Source of the DNA: Aphelocoma coerulescens
Taxonomy: Eukaryota > Chordata > Aves > Passeriformes > Corvidae
Length of the DNA: 64,000 bases
Reading direction: 5' to 3'
NCBI RefSeq assembly: GCF_041296385.1
Contig: NC_091014.1
Location: 48,316,078-48,380,077 of the forward strand
How positions within the stretch are numbered: the first letter of the stretch is position 1; each line of letters opens with the position of its first letter. Made by a program: the position numbers and the translations under genes. Below the pieces are notes generated by a model, which did no database searches, had not been told where the DNA came from, and was given only the letters and a program-made list of their open reading frames with translations. Positions 10,560 through 23,079 of the stretch are shown here, in pieces.

Positions 10560-13500
10560 TTGAGAAAACCACAAAGCCAGGAGCTCCAGGGACACTCACC
10601 ATGTGAAAGGCAGGCCAAGTTGAGCACGATACAGTTAAAACCTTGCTCCCTCTTCTTCTTTCTGCTTGGAACTCGCCGTCGCCCAATGCCCCATTTCTGG
10701 CTCCAACTAGGGTTATGGTCGTGGTTACACCTAGTGTTAGGGTTTGAGAAATCCACAAAGCCAGGAGCTCCGGGGATACTCAGCATGTGAAAGGCAGGCC
10801 AAGCTTATCGCAGCACAAGCAAAACCTTGCTCCCTCTTCTTCTTTCTGCTTGGAACTTGCCACAGCCCAATGCCCGATTTCTGGCTCAAACTAGGGTTAG
10901 GGTTAGGGTTAGGGTTACGCCTAGGGTTAGGCTTGAGAAAACCACAAAGCCAGGAGCTCCAGGGATACTCCCCATGCGAAAGGCAGGCCAAGCTTATCGC
11001 AGCACAGCCAAAACCTTGCTCCCACTTCTTCATTCTTATTGGAATTCACCACAGCCCAATGCCCGATTTCTGGCTCAAACTAGGGTTAGGGTTACGCCTA
11101 GGGTTAGGCTTGAGAAAACCACAAAGCCAGGAGCTCCAGGGACACCCACCATGCGAAAGGCAGGCCAAGTTGAGCACGATACAGTTAAAACCTTGCTCCC
11201 TCTTCTTCTTTCTGCTTGGAACTCGCTGCCGCCCAATGCCCCATTTCTAGCTCAAAATAGGGTTATGGTCGTGGTTACACCTAGTGTTAGGATTTGAGAA
11301 ATCCACAAAGCCAGGAGCTCCAGGGATACTCCCCATGCGAAAGGCAGGCCAAGCTTATCGCAGCACAAGCAAAACCTTGCTCCCTCTTCTTCATTCTTAT
11401 TGGAACTTGCCACAGCCCAATGCCCGATTTCTGTCTCAATCTAGGGTTAGGGTTACGCCTAGGGTTAGGCTTGAGAAAACCACAAAGCCAGGAGCTCCAG
11501 GGACACTCACCATGCGAAAGGCAGGCCAAGTTGAGCACGATACAGTTAAAACCTTGCTCCCTCTTCTTCTTTCTGCTTGGAACTCGCCGTCGCCCAATGC
11601 CCCATTTCTGGCTCAAACTAGGTTATGGTTATGGTTACACCTAGTGTTAGGGTTTGAGAAATCCACAAAGCCAGGAGCTCCAGGGATACTCAGCATGCGA
11701 AAGGCAGGCCAAGCTTATCGCAGCACAGCCAAAACCTTGCTCCCACTTCTTCATTCTTCTTGGAAGTCGCCACAACCCAATGCCTGATTTCTGGCTCAAT
11801 CTGGGGTTAGGGTTAGGGTTAGGGTTACGCCTAGGGTTAGGCTTGAGAAAACCACAAAGCCAGGAGCTCCAGGGATACTCCCCATGCGAAAGGCAGGCCA
11901 AGCTTATCGCAGCACAGCCAAAACCTTGCTCCCACTTCTTCATTCTTATTGGAATTCACCACAGCCCAATGCCCGATTTCTGGCTCAAACTAGGGTTAGG
12001 GTTACGCCTAGGGTTAGGCTTGAGAAAACCACAAAGCCAGGAGCTCCAGGGACACCCACCATGCGAAAGGCAGGCCAAGTTGAGCACGATACAGTTAAAA
12101 CCTTGCTCCCTCTTCTTCTTTCTGCTTGGAACTCGCTGCCGCCCAATGCCCCATTTCTGGCTCAAAATAGGGTTATGGTTATGGTTACACCTAGTGTTAG
12201 GGTTTGAGAAATCCACAAAGCCAGGAGCTCCAGGGATACTCAGCATGCGAAAGGCAGGCCAAGCTTATCGCAGCACAAGCAAAACCTTGCTCCCTCTTCT
12301 TCATGCTTCTTGGAACTTGCCACAGCCCAATGCCCGATTTCTGTCTCAAACTAGGGTTAGGGTTACGCCTAGGGTTAGGCTTGAGAAAACCACAAAGCCA
12401 GGAGCTCCAGGGACACTCACCATGCGAAAGGCAGGCCAAGTTGAGCACGATACAGTTAAAACCTTGCTCCCTCTTCTTCTTTCTGCTTGGAACTCGCCGC
12501 CGCCCAATGCCCCATTTCTGGCTCAAACTAGGTTATGGTTATGGTTACACCTAGTGTTAGGGTTTGAGAAATCCATAAAACCAGGAGCTCCAGGGATACT
12601 CAGCATGCGAAAGGCAGGCCAAGCTTATCGCAGCACAGCCAAAACCTTGCTCCCACTTCTTCATTCTTCTTGGAAGTCGCCACAACCCAATGCCTGATTT
12701 CTGGCTCAATCTAGGGTTAGGGTTAGGGTTAGGATTACGCCTAGGGCTAGGCTTGAGAAAACCACAAAGCCAGGAGCTCCAGGGATACTCCCCATGCGAA
12801 AGGCAGGCCAAGTTGAGCACGATACAGTTAAAACCTTGCTCCCTCTTCTTCTTTCTGCTTGGAACTCACCGCCGCCCAATGCCCCATTTCTGGCTCCAAC
12901 TAGGGTTATGGTCGTGGTTACACCTAGTGTTAGGGTTTGAGAAATCCACAAAGCCAGGAGCTCCGGGGATACTCAGCATGTGAAAGGCAGGCCAAGCTTA
13001 TCGCAGCACAAGCAAAACCTTGCTCCTTCTTCTTCTTTCTGCTTGGAACTTGCCACAGCCCAATGCCCGATTTCTGGCTCAAACTAGGGTTAGGGTTAGG
13101 GTTAGGGTTACGCCTAGGGTTAGGCTTGAGAAAACCACAAAGCCAGGAGCTCCAGGGACACTCACCATGCGAAAGGCAGGCCAAGTTGAGCACGATACAG
13201 TTAAAACCTTGCTCCCTCTTCTTCTTTCTGCTTGGAACTCACCGCCGCCCAATGCCCCATTTCTGGCTCAAACTAGGTTATGGTTATGGTTACACCTAGT
13301 GTTAGGGTTTGAGAAATCCACAAAACCAGGAGCTCCAGGGATACTCAGAATGCGAAAGGCAGGCCAAGCTTATCGCAGCACAGCCAAAACCTTGCTCCCA
13401 CTTCTTCATTCTTCTTGGAAGTCGCCACAACCCAATGCCTGATTTCTGGCTCAACCTAGGGTTAGGGTTAGGGTTAGGGTTACGCCTAGGGTTAGGCTTG

Positions 13501-15514
13501 AGAAAACCACAAAGCCAGGAGCTCCAGGGATACTCCCCATGCGAAAGGCAGGCCAAGCTTATCGCAGCACAGCCAAAACCTTGCTCCCTCTTCTTCTTTC
13601 TGCTTGAAGCTTGCCACAGCCCAATGCCCGATTTCTGGCTCAAACTAGGGTTATGGTCGTGGTTACACCGAGTGTTAGGGTTTGAGAAATCCACAAAGCC
13701 AGGAGCTCCAGGGACACTCACCATGCGAAAGGCAGGCCAAGCTTATCGCAGCACAGCCAAAACCTTGCTCCCACTTCTTCATTCTTATTGGAATTCACCA
13801 CAGCCCAATGCCCGATTTCTGGCTCAAACTAGGGTTAGGGTTACGCCTAGGGTTAGGCTTGAGAAAACCACAAAGCCAGGAGCTCCAGGGACACTCACCA
13901 TGCGAAAGGCAGGCCAAGTTGAGCACGATACAGTTAAAACCTTGCTCCCTCTTCTTCTTTCTGCTTGGAACTCGCCGCCGCCCAATGCCCCATTTCTGGC
14001 TCAAACTAGGGTTATGGTCGTGGTTAGACCTAGTGTTAGGGTTTGAGAAATCCACAAAGCCAGGAGCTCCAGGGATACTCACCATGTGAAAGGCAGGCCA
14101 AGTTGAGCACGATACAGTTAAAACCTTGCTCCCTCTTCTTCTTTCTGCTTGGAACTCGCCGCCGCCCAATGCCCCATTTCTGGCTCAAACTAGGGTTATG
14201 GTCGTGGTTACACCTAGTGTTAGGGTTTGAGAAATCCACAAAGCCAGGAGCTCCAGGGACACTCACCATGCGAAAGGCAGGCCAAGCTTATCGCAGCACA
14301 GCCAAAACCTTGCTCCCTCTTCTTCATTCTTATTGGAATTCACCACAGCCCAATGCCCGATTTCTGGCTCAAACTAGGGTTAGGGTTAGGGTTAGGGTTA
14401 CGCCTAGGGTTAGGCTTGAGAAAACCACAAAGCCAGGAGCTCCAGAGATACTCCCCATGCGAAAGGAAGGCCAAACTTATCGCAGCACAGCCAAAACCTT
14501 GCTCCCACTTCTTCATTCTTCTTGGAATTTGATACAGCCCAATGCCCGATTTCTGGCTCAATCTAGTGTTAGGATTACGCCTTGGGTGAGGCTTGAGAAA
14601 ACCACAAAGCCAGGAGCTCCAGGGACACTCACCATGCGAAAGGCAGGCCAAGTTGAGCACGATACAGTTAAAAGCTTGCTCCCTCTTCTTCTTTCTGCTT
14701 GGAACTCACCGCCGCCCAATGCCCCATTTCTGGCTCAAACTAGGTTATGGTTATGGTTACACCTAGTGTTAGGGTTTGAGAAATCCATAAAACCAGGAGC
14801 TCCAGGGATACTCAGCATGCGAAAGGCAGGCCAAGCTTATCGCAGCACAGCCAAAACCTTGCTCCCACTTCTTCATTCTTCTTGGAAGTTGCCACAACCC
14901 AATGCCTGATTTCTGGCTCAATCTAGGGTTAGGGTTAGGGTTAGGGTTATGCCTAGGGTTAGGCTTGAGAAAACCACAAAGCCAGGAGCTCCAGGGATAC
15001 TCCCCATGCGAAAGGCAGGCCAAGCTTATCGCAGCACAGCCAAAACCTTGCTCTCACTTCTTCATTCTTCTTGGGATTCACCACAGCCCAATGCCCGATT
15101 TCTGGCTCAAACTAGGGTTAGGGTTACGCCTAGGGTTAGGCTTGAGAAAACCACAAAGCCAGGAGCTCCAGGGACACTCACCATGTGAAAGGCAGGCCAA
15201 GTTGAGCACGATACAGTTAAAACCTTGCTCCCTCTTCCTCTTTCTGCTTGGAACTCACCGCCACCCAATGCCCCATTTCTGGCCCAAACTTCGGTTATGT
15301 TTATGGTTACACCTAGTGTTAGGATTTGAGAAATCCACAAAGCCAGAAGCTCCAGGGATACTCAGCATGCGAAAGGCAGGCCAAGCTTATCGCAGCACAG
15401 CCAATACCTTGCTCCCTCTTCTTCATTCTTCTTGGAAGTCGCCACAACCCAATGCCTGATTTCTTGCTCAAACTAGGGTTAGGGTTAGGGTTAGGGTTAC
15501 GCCTAGGTTAAGGT
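10560..15514 (+). repeat. 27-monomer higher-order repeat, copy 3 (4955 bp)
   Basis: This is an exact-length repeat of copy 2, with monomer starts at 10560, 10744, 10933, 11110, 11294, 11471, 11654, 11843, 12020, 12204, 12381, 12564, 12753, 12937, 13126, 13309, 13498, 13682, 13859, 14043, 14227, 14416, 14593, 14776, 14965, 15142 and 15326. Small private changes include AGCCAGAAGCTCC near 15344, which breaks the GGAGCTCC palindrome, and GATTTCTTGCTC near 15460. Both recur 7565 bp downstream, so the right end of this copy also took part in the next duplication. The stretch from about 13.3 kb is also repeated at +3874 bp. Confidence 0.92.
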
Positions 15515-18500
15515 TTGAGAAAACCACAAAGCCAGGAGCTCCAGGGACACTCACCATGTGAAAGGCAGGCCAAGTTGAGCACGATACAGTTAAAACCTTG
15601 CTCCCTCTTCTTCTTTCTGCTTGGAACTCGCCGTCGCCCAATGCCCCATTTCTGGCTCCAACTAGGGTTATGGTCGTGGTTACACCTAGTGTTAGGGTTT
15701 GAGAAATCCACAAAGCCAGGAGCTCCGGGGATACTCAGCATGTGAAAGGCAGGCCAAGCTTATCGCAGCACAAGCAAAACCTTGCTCCCTCTTCTTCTTT
15801 CTGCTTGGAACTTGCCACAGCCCAATGCCCGATTTCTGGCTCAAACTAGGGTTAGGGTTAGGGTTAGGGTTACGCCTAGGGTTAGGCTTGAGAAAACCAC
15901 AAAGCCAGGAGCTCCAGGGATACTCCCCATGCGAAAGGCAGGCCAAGCTTATCTCAGCACAGCCAAAACCTTGCTCCCTCTTCTTCATTCTTCTTGGAAC
16001 TTGCCACAGCCCAATGCCCGATTTCTGGCTCAAACTAGGGTTAGGGTTAGGGTTAGGGTTACGCCTAGGGTTAGGCTTGAGAAAACCACAAAGCCAGGAG
16101 CTCCAGGGACACTCGCCATGTGAAAGGCAGGCCAAGTTGAGCACGATACAGTTAAAACCTTGCTCCCTCTTCCTCTTTCTGCTTGGAACTCACCGCCACC
16201 CAATGCCCCATTTCTGGCCCAAACTTCGGTTATGTTTATGGTTACACCTAGTGTTAGGATTTGAGAAATCCACAAAGCCAGGAGCTCCAGGGATACTCAG
16301 CATGCGAAAGGCAGGCCAAGCTTATCGCAGCACAGCCAAAACCTTGCTCCCTCTTCTTCATTCTTCTTGGAAGTCGCCACAACCCAATGCCTGATTTCTG
16401 GCTCAAACTAGGGTTAGGGTTAGGGTTAGGGTTACGCCTAGGTTAAGGTTTGAGAAAACCACAAAGCCAGGAGCTCCAGGGACACTCACCATGTGAAAGG
16501 CAGGCCAAGTTGAGCACGATACAGTTAAAACCTTGCTCCCTCTTCTTCTTTCTGCTTGGAACTCGCCGCCGCCCAATGCCCCATTTCTGGCTCCAACTAG
16601 GGTTATGGTCGTGGCAACACCTAGTGTTAGGGTTTGAGAAATCCACAAAGCCAGGAGCTCCGGGGATACTCAGCATGTGAAAGGCAGGCCAAGCTTATCG
16701 CAGCACAAGCAAAACCTTGCTCCCTCTTCTTCTTTCTGCTTGGAACTTGCAGCCGCCCAATGCCCCATTTCTGGCTCAATCTAGGGTTAGGGTTAGGGTT
16801 AGGGTTACGCCTAGGGTTAGGCTTGAGAAAACCACAAAGCCAGGAGCTCCAGGGATACTCCCCATGCGAAAGGCAGGCCAAGCTTATCGCAGCACAGCCA
16901 AAACCTTGCTCCCTCTTCTTCATTCTTCTTGGAACTTGCCACAGCCCAATGCCCGATTTCTGTCTCAATCTAGGGTTAGGGTTACGCCTAGGGTTAGGCT
17001 TGAGAAAACCACAAAGCCAGGAGCTCCAGGGACACTCACCATGCGAAAGGCAGGCCAAGTTGAGCACGATACAGTTAAAACCTTGCTCCCTCTTCTTCTT
17101 TCTGCTTGGAACTCACCGCCGCCCAATGCCCCATTTCTGGCTCAAACTAGGTTATGGTTATGGTTACACCTAGTGTTAGGGTTTGAGAAATCCACAAAAC
17201 CAGGAGCTCCAGGGATACTCAGAATGCGAAAGGCAGGCCAAGCTTATCGCAGCACAGCCAAAACCTTGCTCCCACTTCTTCATTCTTCTTGGAAGTCGCC
17301 ACAACCCAATGCCTGATTTCTGGCTCAACCTAGGGTTAGGGTTAGGGTTAGGGTTACGCCTAGGGTTAGGCTTGAGAAAACCACAAAGCCAGGAGCTCCA
17401 GGGATACTCCCCATGCGAAAGGCAGGCCAAGCTTATCGCAGCACAGCCAAAACCTTGCTCCCTCTTCTTCTTTCTGCTTGAAGCTTGCCACAGCCCAATG
17501 CCCGATTTCTGGCTCAAACTAGGGTTATGGTCGTGGTTACACCGAGTGTTAGGGTTTGAGAAATCCACAAAGCCAGGAGCTCCAGGGACACTCACCATGC
17601 GAAAGGCAGGCCAAGCTTATCGCAGCACAGCCAAAACCTTGCTCCCACTTCTTCATTCTTATTGGAATTCACCACAGCCCAATGCCCGATTTCTGGCTCA
17701 AACTAGGGTTAGGGTTACGCCTAGGGTTAGGCTTGAGAAAACCACAAAGCCAGGAGCTCCAGGGACACTCACCATGCGAAAGGCAGGCCAAGTTGAGCAC
17801 GATACAGTTAAAACCTTGCTCCCTCTTCTTCTTTCTGCTTGGAACTCGCCGCCGCCCAATGCCCCATTTCTGGCTCAAACTAGGGTTATGGTCGTGGTTA
17901 GACCTAGTGTTAGGGTTTGAGAAATCCACAAAGCCAGGAGCTCCAGGGATACTCACCATGTGAAAGGCAGGCCAAGTTGAGCACGATACAGTTAAAACCT
18001 TGCTCCCTCTTCTTCTTTCTGCTTGGAACTCGCCGCCGCCCAATGCCCCATTTCTGGCTCAAACTAGGGTTATGGTCGTGGTTACACCTAGTGTTAGGGT
18101 TTGAGAAATCCACAAAGCCAGGAGCTCCAGGGACACTCACCATGCGAAAGGCAGGCCAAGCTTATCGCAGCACAGCCAAAACCTTGCTCCCTCTTCTTCA
18201 TTCTTATTGGAATTCACCACAGCCCAATGCCCGATTTCTGGCTCAAACTAGGGTTAGGGTTAGGGTTAGGGTTACGCCTAGGGTTAGGCTTGAGAAAACC
18301 ACAAAGCCAGGAGCTCCAGAGATACTCCCCATGCGAAAGGAAGGCCAAACTTATCGCAGCACAGCCAAAACCTTGCTCCCACTTCTTCATTCTTCTTGGA
18401 ATTTGATACAGCCCAATGCCCGATTTCTGGCTCAATCTAGTGTTAGGATTACGCCTTGGGTGAGGCTTGAGAAAACCACAAAGCCAGGAGCTCCAGGGAC

Positions 18501-19388
18501 ACTCACCATGCGAAAGGCAGGCCAAGTTGAGCACGATACAGTTAAAAGCTTGCTCCCTCTTCTTCTTTCTGCTTGGAACTCACCGCCGCCCAATGCCCCA
18601 TTTCTGGCTCAAACTAGGTTATGGTTATGGTTACACCTAGTGTTAGGGTTTGAGAAATCCATAAAACCAGGAGCTCCAGGGATACTCAGCATGCGAAAGG
18701 CAGGCCAAGCTTATCGCAGCACAGCCAAAACCTTGCTCCCACTTCTTCATTCTTCTTGGAAGTTGCCACAACCCAATGCCTGATTTCTGGCTCAATCTAG
18801 GGTTAGGGTTAGGGTTAGGGTTATGCCTAGGGTTAGGCTTGAGAAAACCACAAAGCCAGGAGCTCCAGGGATACTCCCCATGCGAAAGGCAGGCCAAGCT
18901 TATCGCAGCACAGCCAAAACCTTGCTCTCACTTCTTCATTCTTCTTGGGATTCACCACAGCCCAATGCCCGATTTCTGGCTCAAACTAGGGTTAGGGTTA
19001 CGCCTAGGGTTAGGCTTGAGAAAACCACAAAGCCAGGAGCTCCAGGGACACTCACCATGTGAAAGGCAGGCCAAGTTGAGCACGATACAGTTAAAACCTT
19101 GCTCCCTCTTCCTCTTTCTGCTTGGAACTCACCGCCACCCAATGCCCCATTTCTGGCCCAAACTTCGGTTATGTTTATGGTTACACCTAGTGTTAGGATT
19201 TGAGAAATCCACAAAGCCAGGAGCTCCAGGGATACTCAGCATGCGAAAGGCAGGCCAAGCTTATCGCAGCACAGCCAATACCTTGCTCCCTCTTCTTCAT
19301 TCTTCTTGGAAGTCGCCACAACCCAATGCCTGATTTCTTGCTCAAACTAGGGTTAGGGTTAGGGTTAGGGTTACGCCTAGGTTAAGGT
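15515..19388 (+). repeat. 21-monomer block (3874 bp), first half of the 41-mer compound HOR, copy 1
   Basis: Monomers start at 15515, 15699, 15888, 16077, 16261, 16450, 16634, 16823, 17000, 17183, 17372, 17556, 17733, 17917, 18101, 18290, 18467, 18650, 18839, 19016 and 19200. From 17183 the block follows positions 16-27 of the 27-mer (compare 13309-15514, offset 3874). The first nine monomers are a rearranged version with two GCCTAGGTTAAGG junctions 935 bp apart (15515 and 16450). Private variants include TTATCTCAGC near 15952 (a lost CpG) and GTGGCAACACC near 16612. The block is best read as a 27-mer shortened by unequal exchange. Confidence 0.88.
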
Positions 19389-22300
19389 TTGAGAAAACCA
19401 CAAAGCCAGGAGCTCCAGGGACACTCACCATGTGAAAGGCAGGCCAAGTTGAGCACGATACAGTTAAAACCTTGCTCCCTCTTCTTCTTTCTGCTTGGAA
19501 CTCGCCGTCGCCCAATGCCCCATTTCTGGCTCCAACTAGGGTTATGGTCGTGGTTACACCTAGTGTTAGGGTTTGAGAAATCCACAAAGCCAGGAGCTCC
19601 GGGGATACTCAGCATGTGAAAGGCAGGCCAAGCTTATCGCAGCACAAGCAAAACCTTGCTCCCTCTTCTTCTTTCTGCTTGGAACTTGCCACAGCCCAAT
19701 GCCCGATTTCTGGCTCAAACTAGGGTTAGGGTTAGGGTTAGGGTTACGCCTAGGGTTAGGCTTGAGAAAACCACAAAGCCAGGAGCTCCAGGGATACTCC
19801 CCATGCGAAAGGCAGGCCAAGCTTATCTCAGCACAGCCAAAACCTTGCTCCCTCTTCTTCATTCTTCTTGGAACTTGCCACAGCCCAATGCCCGATTTCT
19901 GGCTCAAACTAGGGTTAGGGTTAGGGTTAGGGTTACGCCTAGGGTTAGGCTTGAGAAAACCACAAAGCCAGGAGCTCCAGGGACACTCGCCATGTGAAAG
20001 GCAGGCCAAGTTGAGCACGATACAGTTAAAACCTTGCTCCCTCTTCCTCTTTCTGCTTGGAACTCACCGCCACCCAATGCCCCATTTCTGGCCCAAACTT
20101 CGGTTATGTTTATGGTTACACCTAGTGTTAGGATTTGAGAAATCCACAAAGCCAGGAGCTCCAGGGATACTCAGCATGCGAAAGGCAGGCCAAGCTTATC
20201 GCAGCACAGCCAAAACCTTGCTCCCTCTTCTTCATTCTTCTTGGAAGTCGCCACAACCCAATGCCTGATTTCTGGCTCAAACTAGGGTTAGGGTTAGGGT
20301 TAGGGTTACGCCTAGGTTAAGGTTTGAGAAAACCACAAAGCCAGGAGCTCCAGGGACACTCACCATGTGAAAGGCAGGCCAAGTTGAGCACGATACAGTT
20401 AAAACCTTGCTCCCTCTTCTTCTTTCTGCTTGGAACTCGCCGCCGCCCAATGCCCCATTTCTGGCTCCAACTAGGGTTATGGTCGTGGCAACACCTAGTG
20501 TTAGGGTTTGAGAAATCCACAAAGCCAGGAGCTCCGGGGATACTCAGCATGTGAAAGGCAGGCCAAGCTTATCGCAGCACAAGCAAAACCTTGCTCCCTC
20601 TTCTTCTTTCTGCTTGGAACTTGCAGCCGCCCAATGCCCCATTTCTGGCTCAATCTAGGGTTAGGGTTAGGGTTAGGGTTACGCCTAGGGTTAGGCTTGA
20701 GAAAACCACAAAGCCAGGAGCTCCAGGGATACTCCCCATGCGAAAGGCAGGCCAAGCTTATCGCAGCACAGCCAAAACCTTGCTCCCTCTTCTTCATTCT
20801 TCTTGGAACTTGCCACAGCCCAATGCCCGATTTCTGTCTCAATCTAGGGTTAGGGTTACGCCTAGGGTTAGGCTTGAGAAAACCACAAAGCCAGGAGCTC
20901 CAGGGACACTCACCATGCGAAAGGCAGGCCAAGTTGAGCACGATACAGTTAAAACCTTGCTCCCTCTTCTTCTTTCTGCTTGGAACTCACCGCCGCCAAA
21001 TGCCCCATTTCTGGCTCAAACTAGGTTATGGTTATGGTTACACCTAGTGTTAGGGTTTGAGAAATCCACAAAGCCAGGAGCTCCAGGGATACTCAGCATG
21101 CGAAAGGCAGGCCAAGCTTATCGCAGCACAGCCAAAACCTTGCTCCCACTTCTTCATTCTTCTTGGAAGTCGCCACAACCCAATGCCTGATTTCTGGCTC
21201 AATCTAGGGTTAGGGTTAGGGTTAGGGTTACACCTAGGGTTAGGCTTGAGAAAACCACAAAGCCAGGAGCTCCAGGGATACTCCCCATGCGAAAGGCAGG
21301 CCAAGCTTATCGCAGCACAGCCAAAACCTTGCTCCCACTTCTTCATTCTTATTGGAATTCACCACAGCCCAATGCCCGATTTCTGGCTCAAACTAGGGTT
21401 AGGGTTACGCCTAGGGTTAGGCTTGAGAAAACCACAAAGCCAGGAGCTCCAGGGACACTCACCATGCGAAAGGCAGGCCAAGTTGAGCACGATACAGTTA
21501 AAACCTTGCTCCCTCTTCCTCTTTCTGCTTGGAACTCACCGCCGCCCAATGCCCCATTTCTAGCTCAAAATAGGGTTATGGTCGTGGTTACACCTAGTGT
21601 TAGGATTTGAGAAATCCACAAAGCCAGGAGCTCCAGGGATACTCCCCATGCGAAAGGCAGGCCAAGCTTATCGCAGCACAGCCAAAACCTTGCTCCCACT
21701 TCTTCATTCTTATTGGAATTCACCACAGCCCAATGCCCGATTTCTGGCTCAAACTAGGGTTAGGGTTACGCCTAGGGTTAGGCTTGAGAAAACCACAAAG
21801 CCAGGAGCTCCAGGGACACCCACCATGCGAAAGGCAGGCCAAGTTGAGCACGATACAGTTAAAACCTTGCTCCCTCTTCCTCTTTCTGCTTGGAACTCAC
21901 CGCCGCCCAATGCCCCATTTCTGGCCCAAACTTCGGTTATGTTTATGGTTACACCTAGTGTTAGGATTTGAGAAATCCACAAAGCCAGGAGCTCCAGGGA
22001 TACTCAGCATGCGAAAGGCAGGCCAAGCTTATCGCAGCACAGCCAATACCTTGCTCCCTCTTCTTCATTCTTCTTGGAAGTCGCCACAACCCAATGCCTG
22101 ATTTCTGGCTCAAACTAGGGTTAGGGTTAGGGTTAGGGTTACGCCTAGGTTAAGGTTTGAGAAAACCACAAAGCCAGGAGCTCCAGGGACACTCACCATG
22201 TGAAAGGCAGGCCAAGTTGAGCACGATACAGTTAAAACCTTGCTCCCTCTTCTTCTTTCTGCTTGGAACTCGCCGTCGCCCAATGCCCCATTTCTGGCTC

Positions 22301-23079
22301 CAACTAGGGTTATGGTCGTGGTTACACCTAGTGTTAGGGTTTGAGAAATCCACAAAGCCAGGAGCTCCGGGGATACTCAGCATGTGAAAGGCAGGCCAAG
22401 CTTATCGCAGCACAAGCAAAACCTTGCTCCCTCTTCTTCTTTCTGCTTGGAACTTGCCACAGCCCAATGCCCGATTTCTGGCTCAAACTAGGGTTAGGGT
22501 TAGGGTTAGGGTTACGCCTAGGGTTAGGCTTGAGAAAACCACAAAGCCAGGAGCTCCAGGGACACTCACCATGCGAAAGGCAGGCCAAGCTTATCGCAGC
22601 ACAGCCAAAACCTTGCTCCCTCTTCTTCATTCTTATTGGAATTCACCACAGCCCAATGCCCGATTTCTGGCTCAAACTAGGGTTAGGGTTACGCCTAGGG
22701 TTAGGCTTGAGAAAACCACAAAGCCAGGAGCTCCAGGGACACTCACCATGTGAAAGGCAGGCCAAGTTGAGCACGATACAGTTAAAACCTTGCTCCCTCT
22801 TCCTCTTTCTGCTTGGAACTCACCGCCACCCAATGCCCCATTTCTGGCCCAAACTTCGGTTATGTTTATGGTTACACCTAGTGTTAGGATTTGAGAAATC
22901 CACAAAGCCAGAAGCTCCAGGGATACTCAGCATGCGAAAGGCAGGCCAAGCTTATCGCAGCACAGCCAATACCTTGCTCCCTCTTCTTCATTCTTCTTGG
23001 AAGTCGCCACAACCCAATGCCTGATTTCTTGCTCAAACTAGGGTTAGGGTTAGGGTTAGGGTTACGCCTAGGTTAAGGT
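19389..23079 (+). repeat. 20-monomer block (3691 bp), second half of the 41-mer compound HOR, copy 1
   Basis: Monomers start at 19389, 19573, 19762, 19951, 20135, 20324, 20508, 20697, 20874, 21057, 21246, 21423, 21607, 21784, 21968, 22157, 22341, 22530, 22707 and 22891. The first nine repeat 15515-17182 at +3874 bp, and the block then diverges into a different order with a third GCCTAGGTTAAGG junction at 22157. Private variants include CCGCCAAATGCC near 20993 and GTTACACCTAGGG near 21228. Together with the preceding 21-mer it forms a 7565 bp unit of 41 monomers. Confidence 0.88.
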
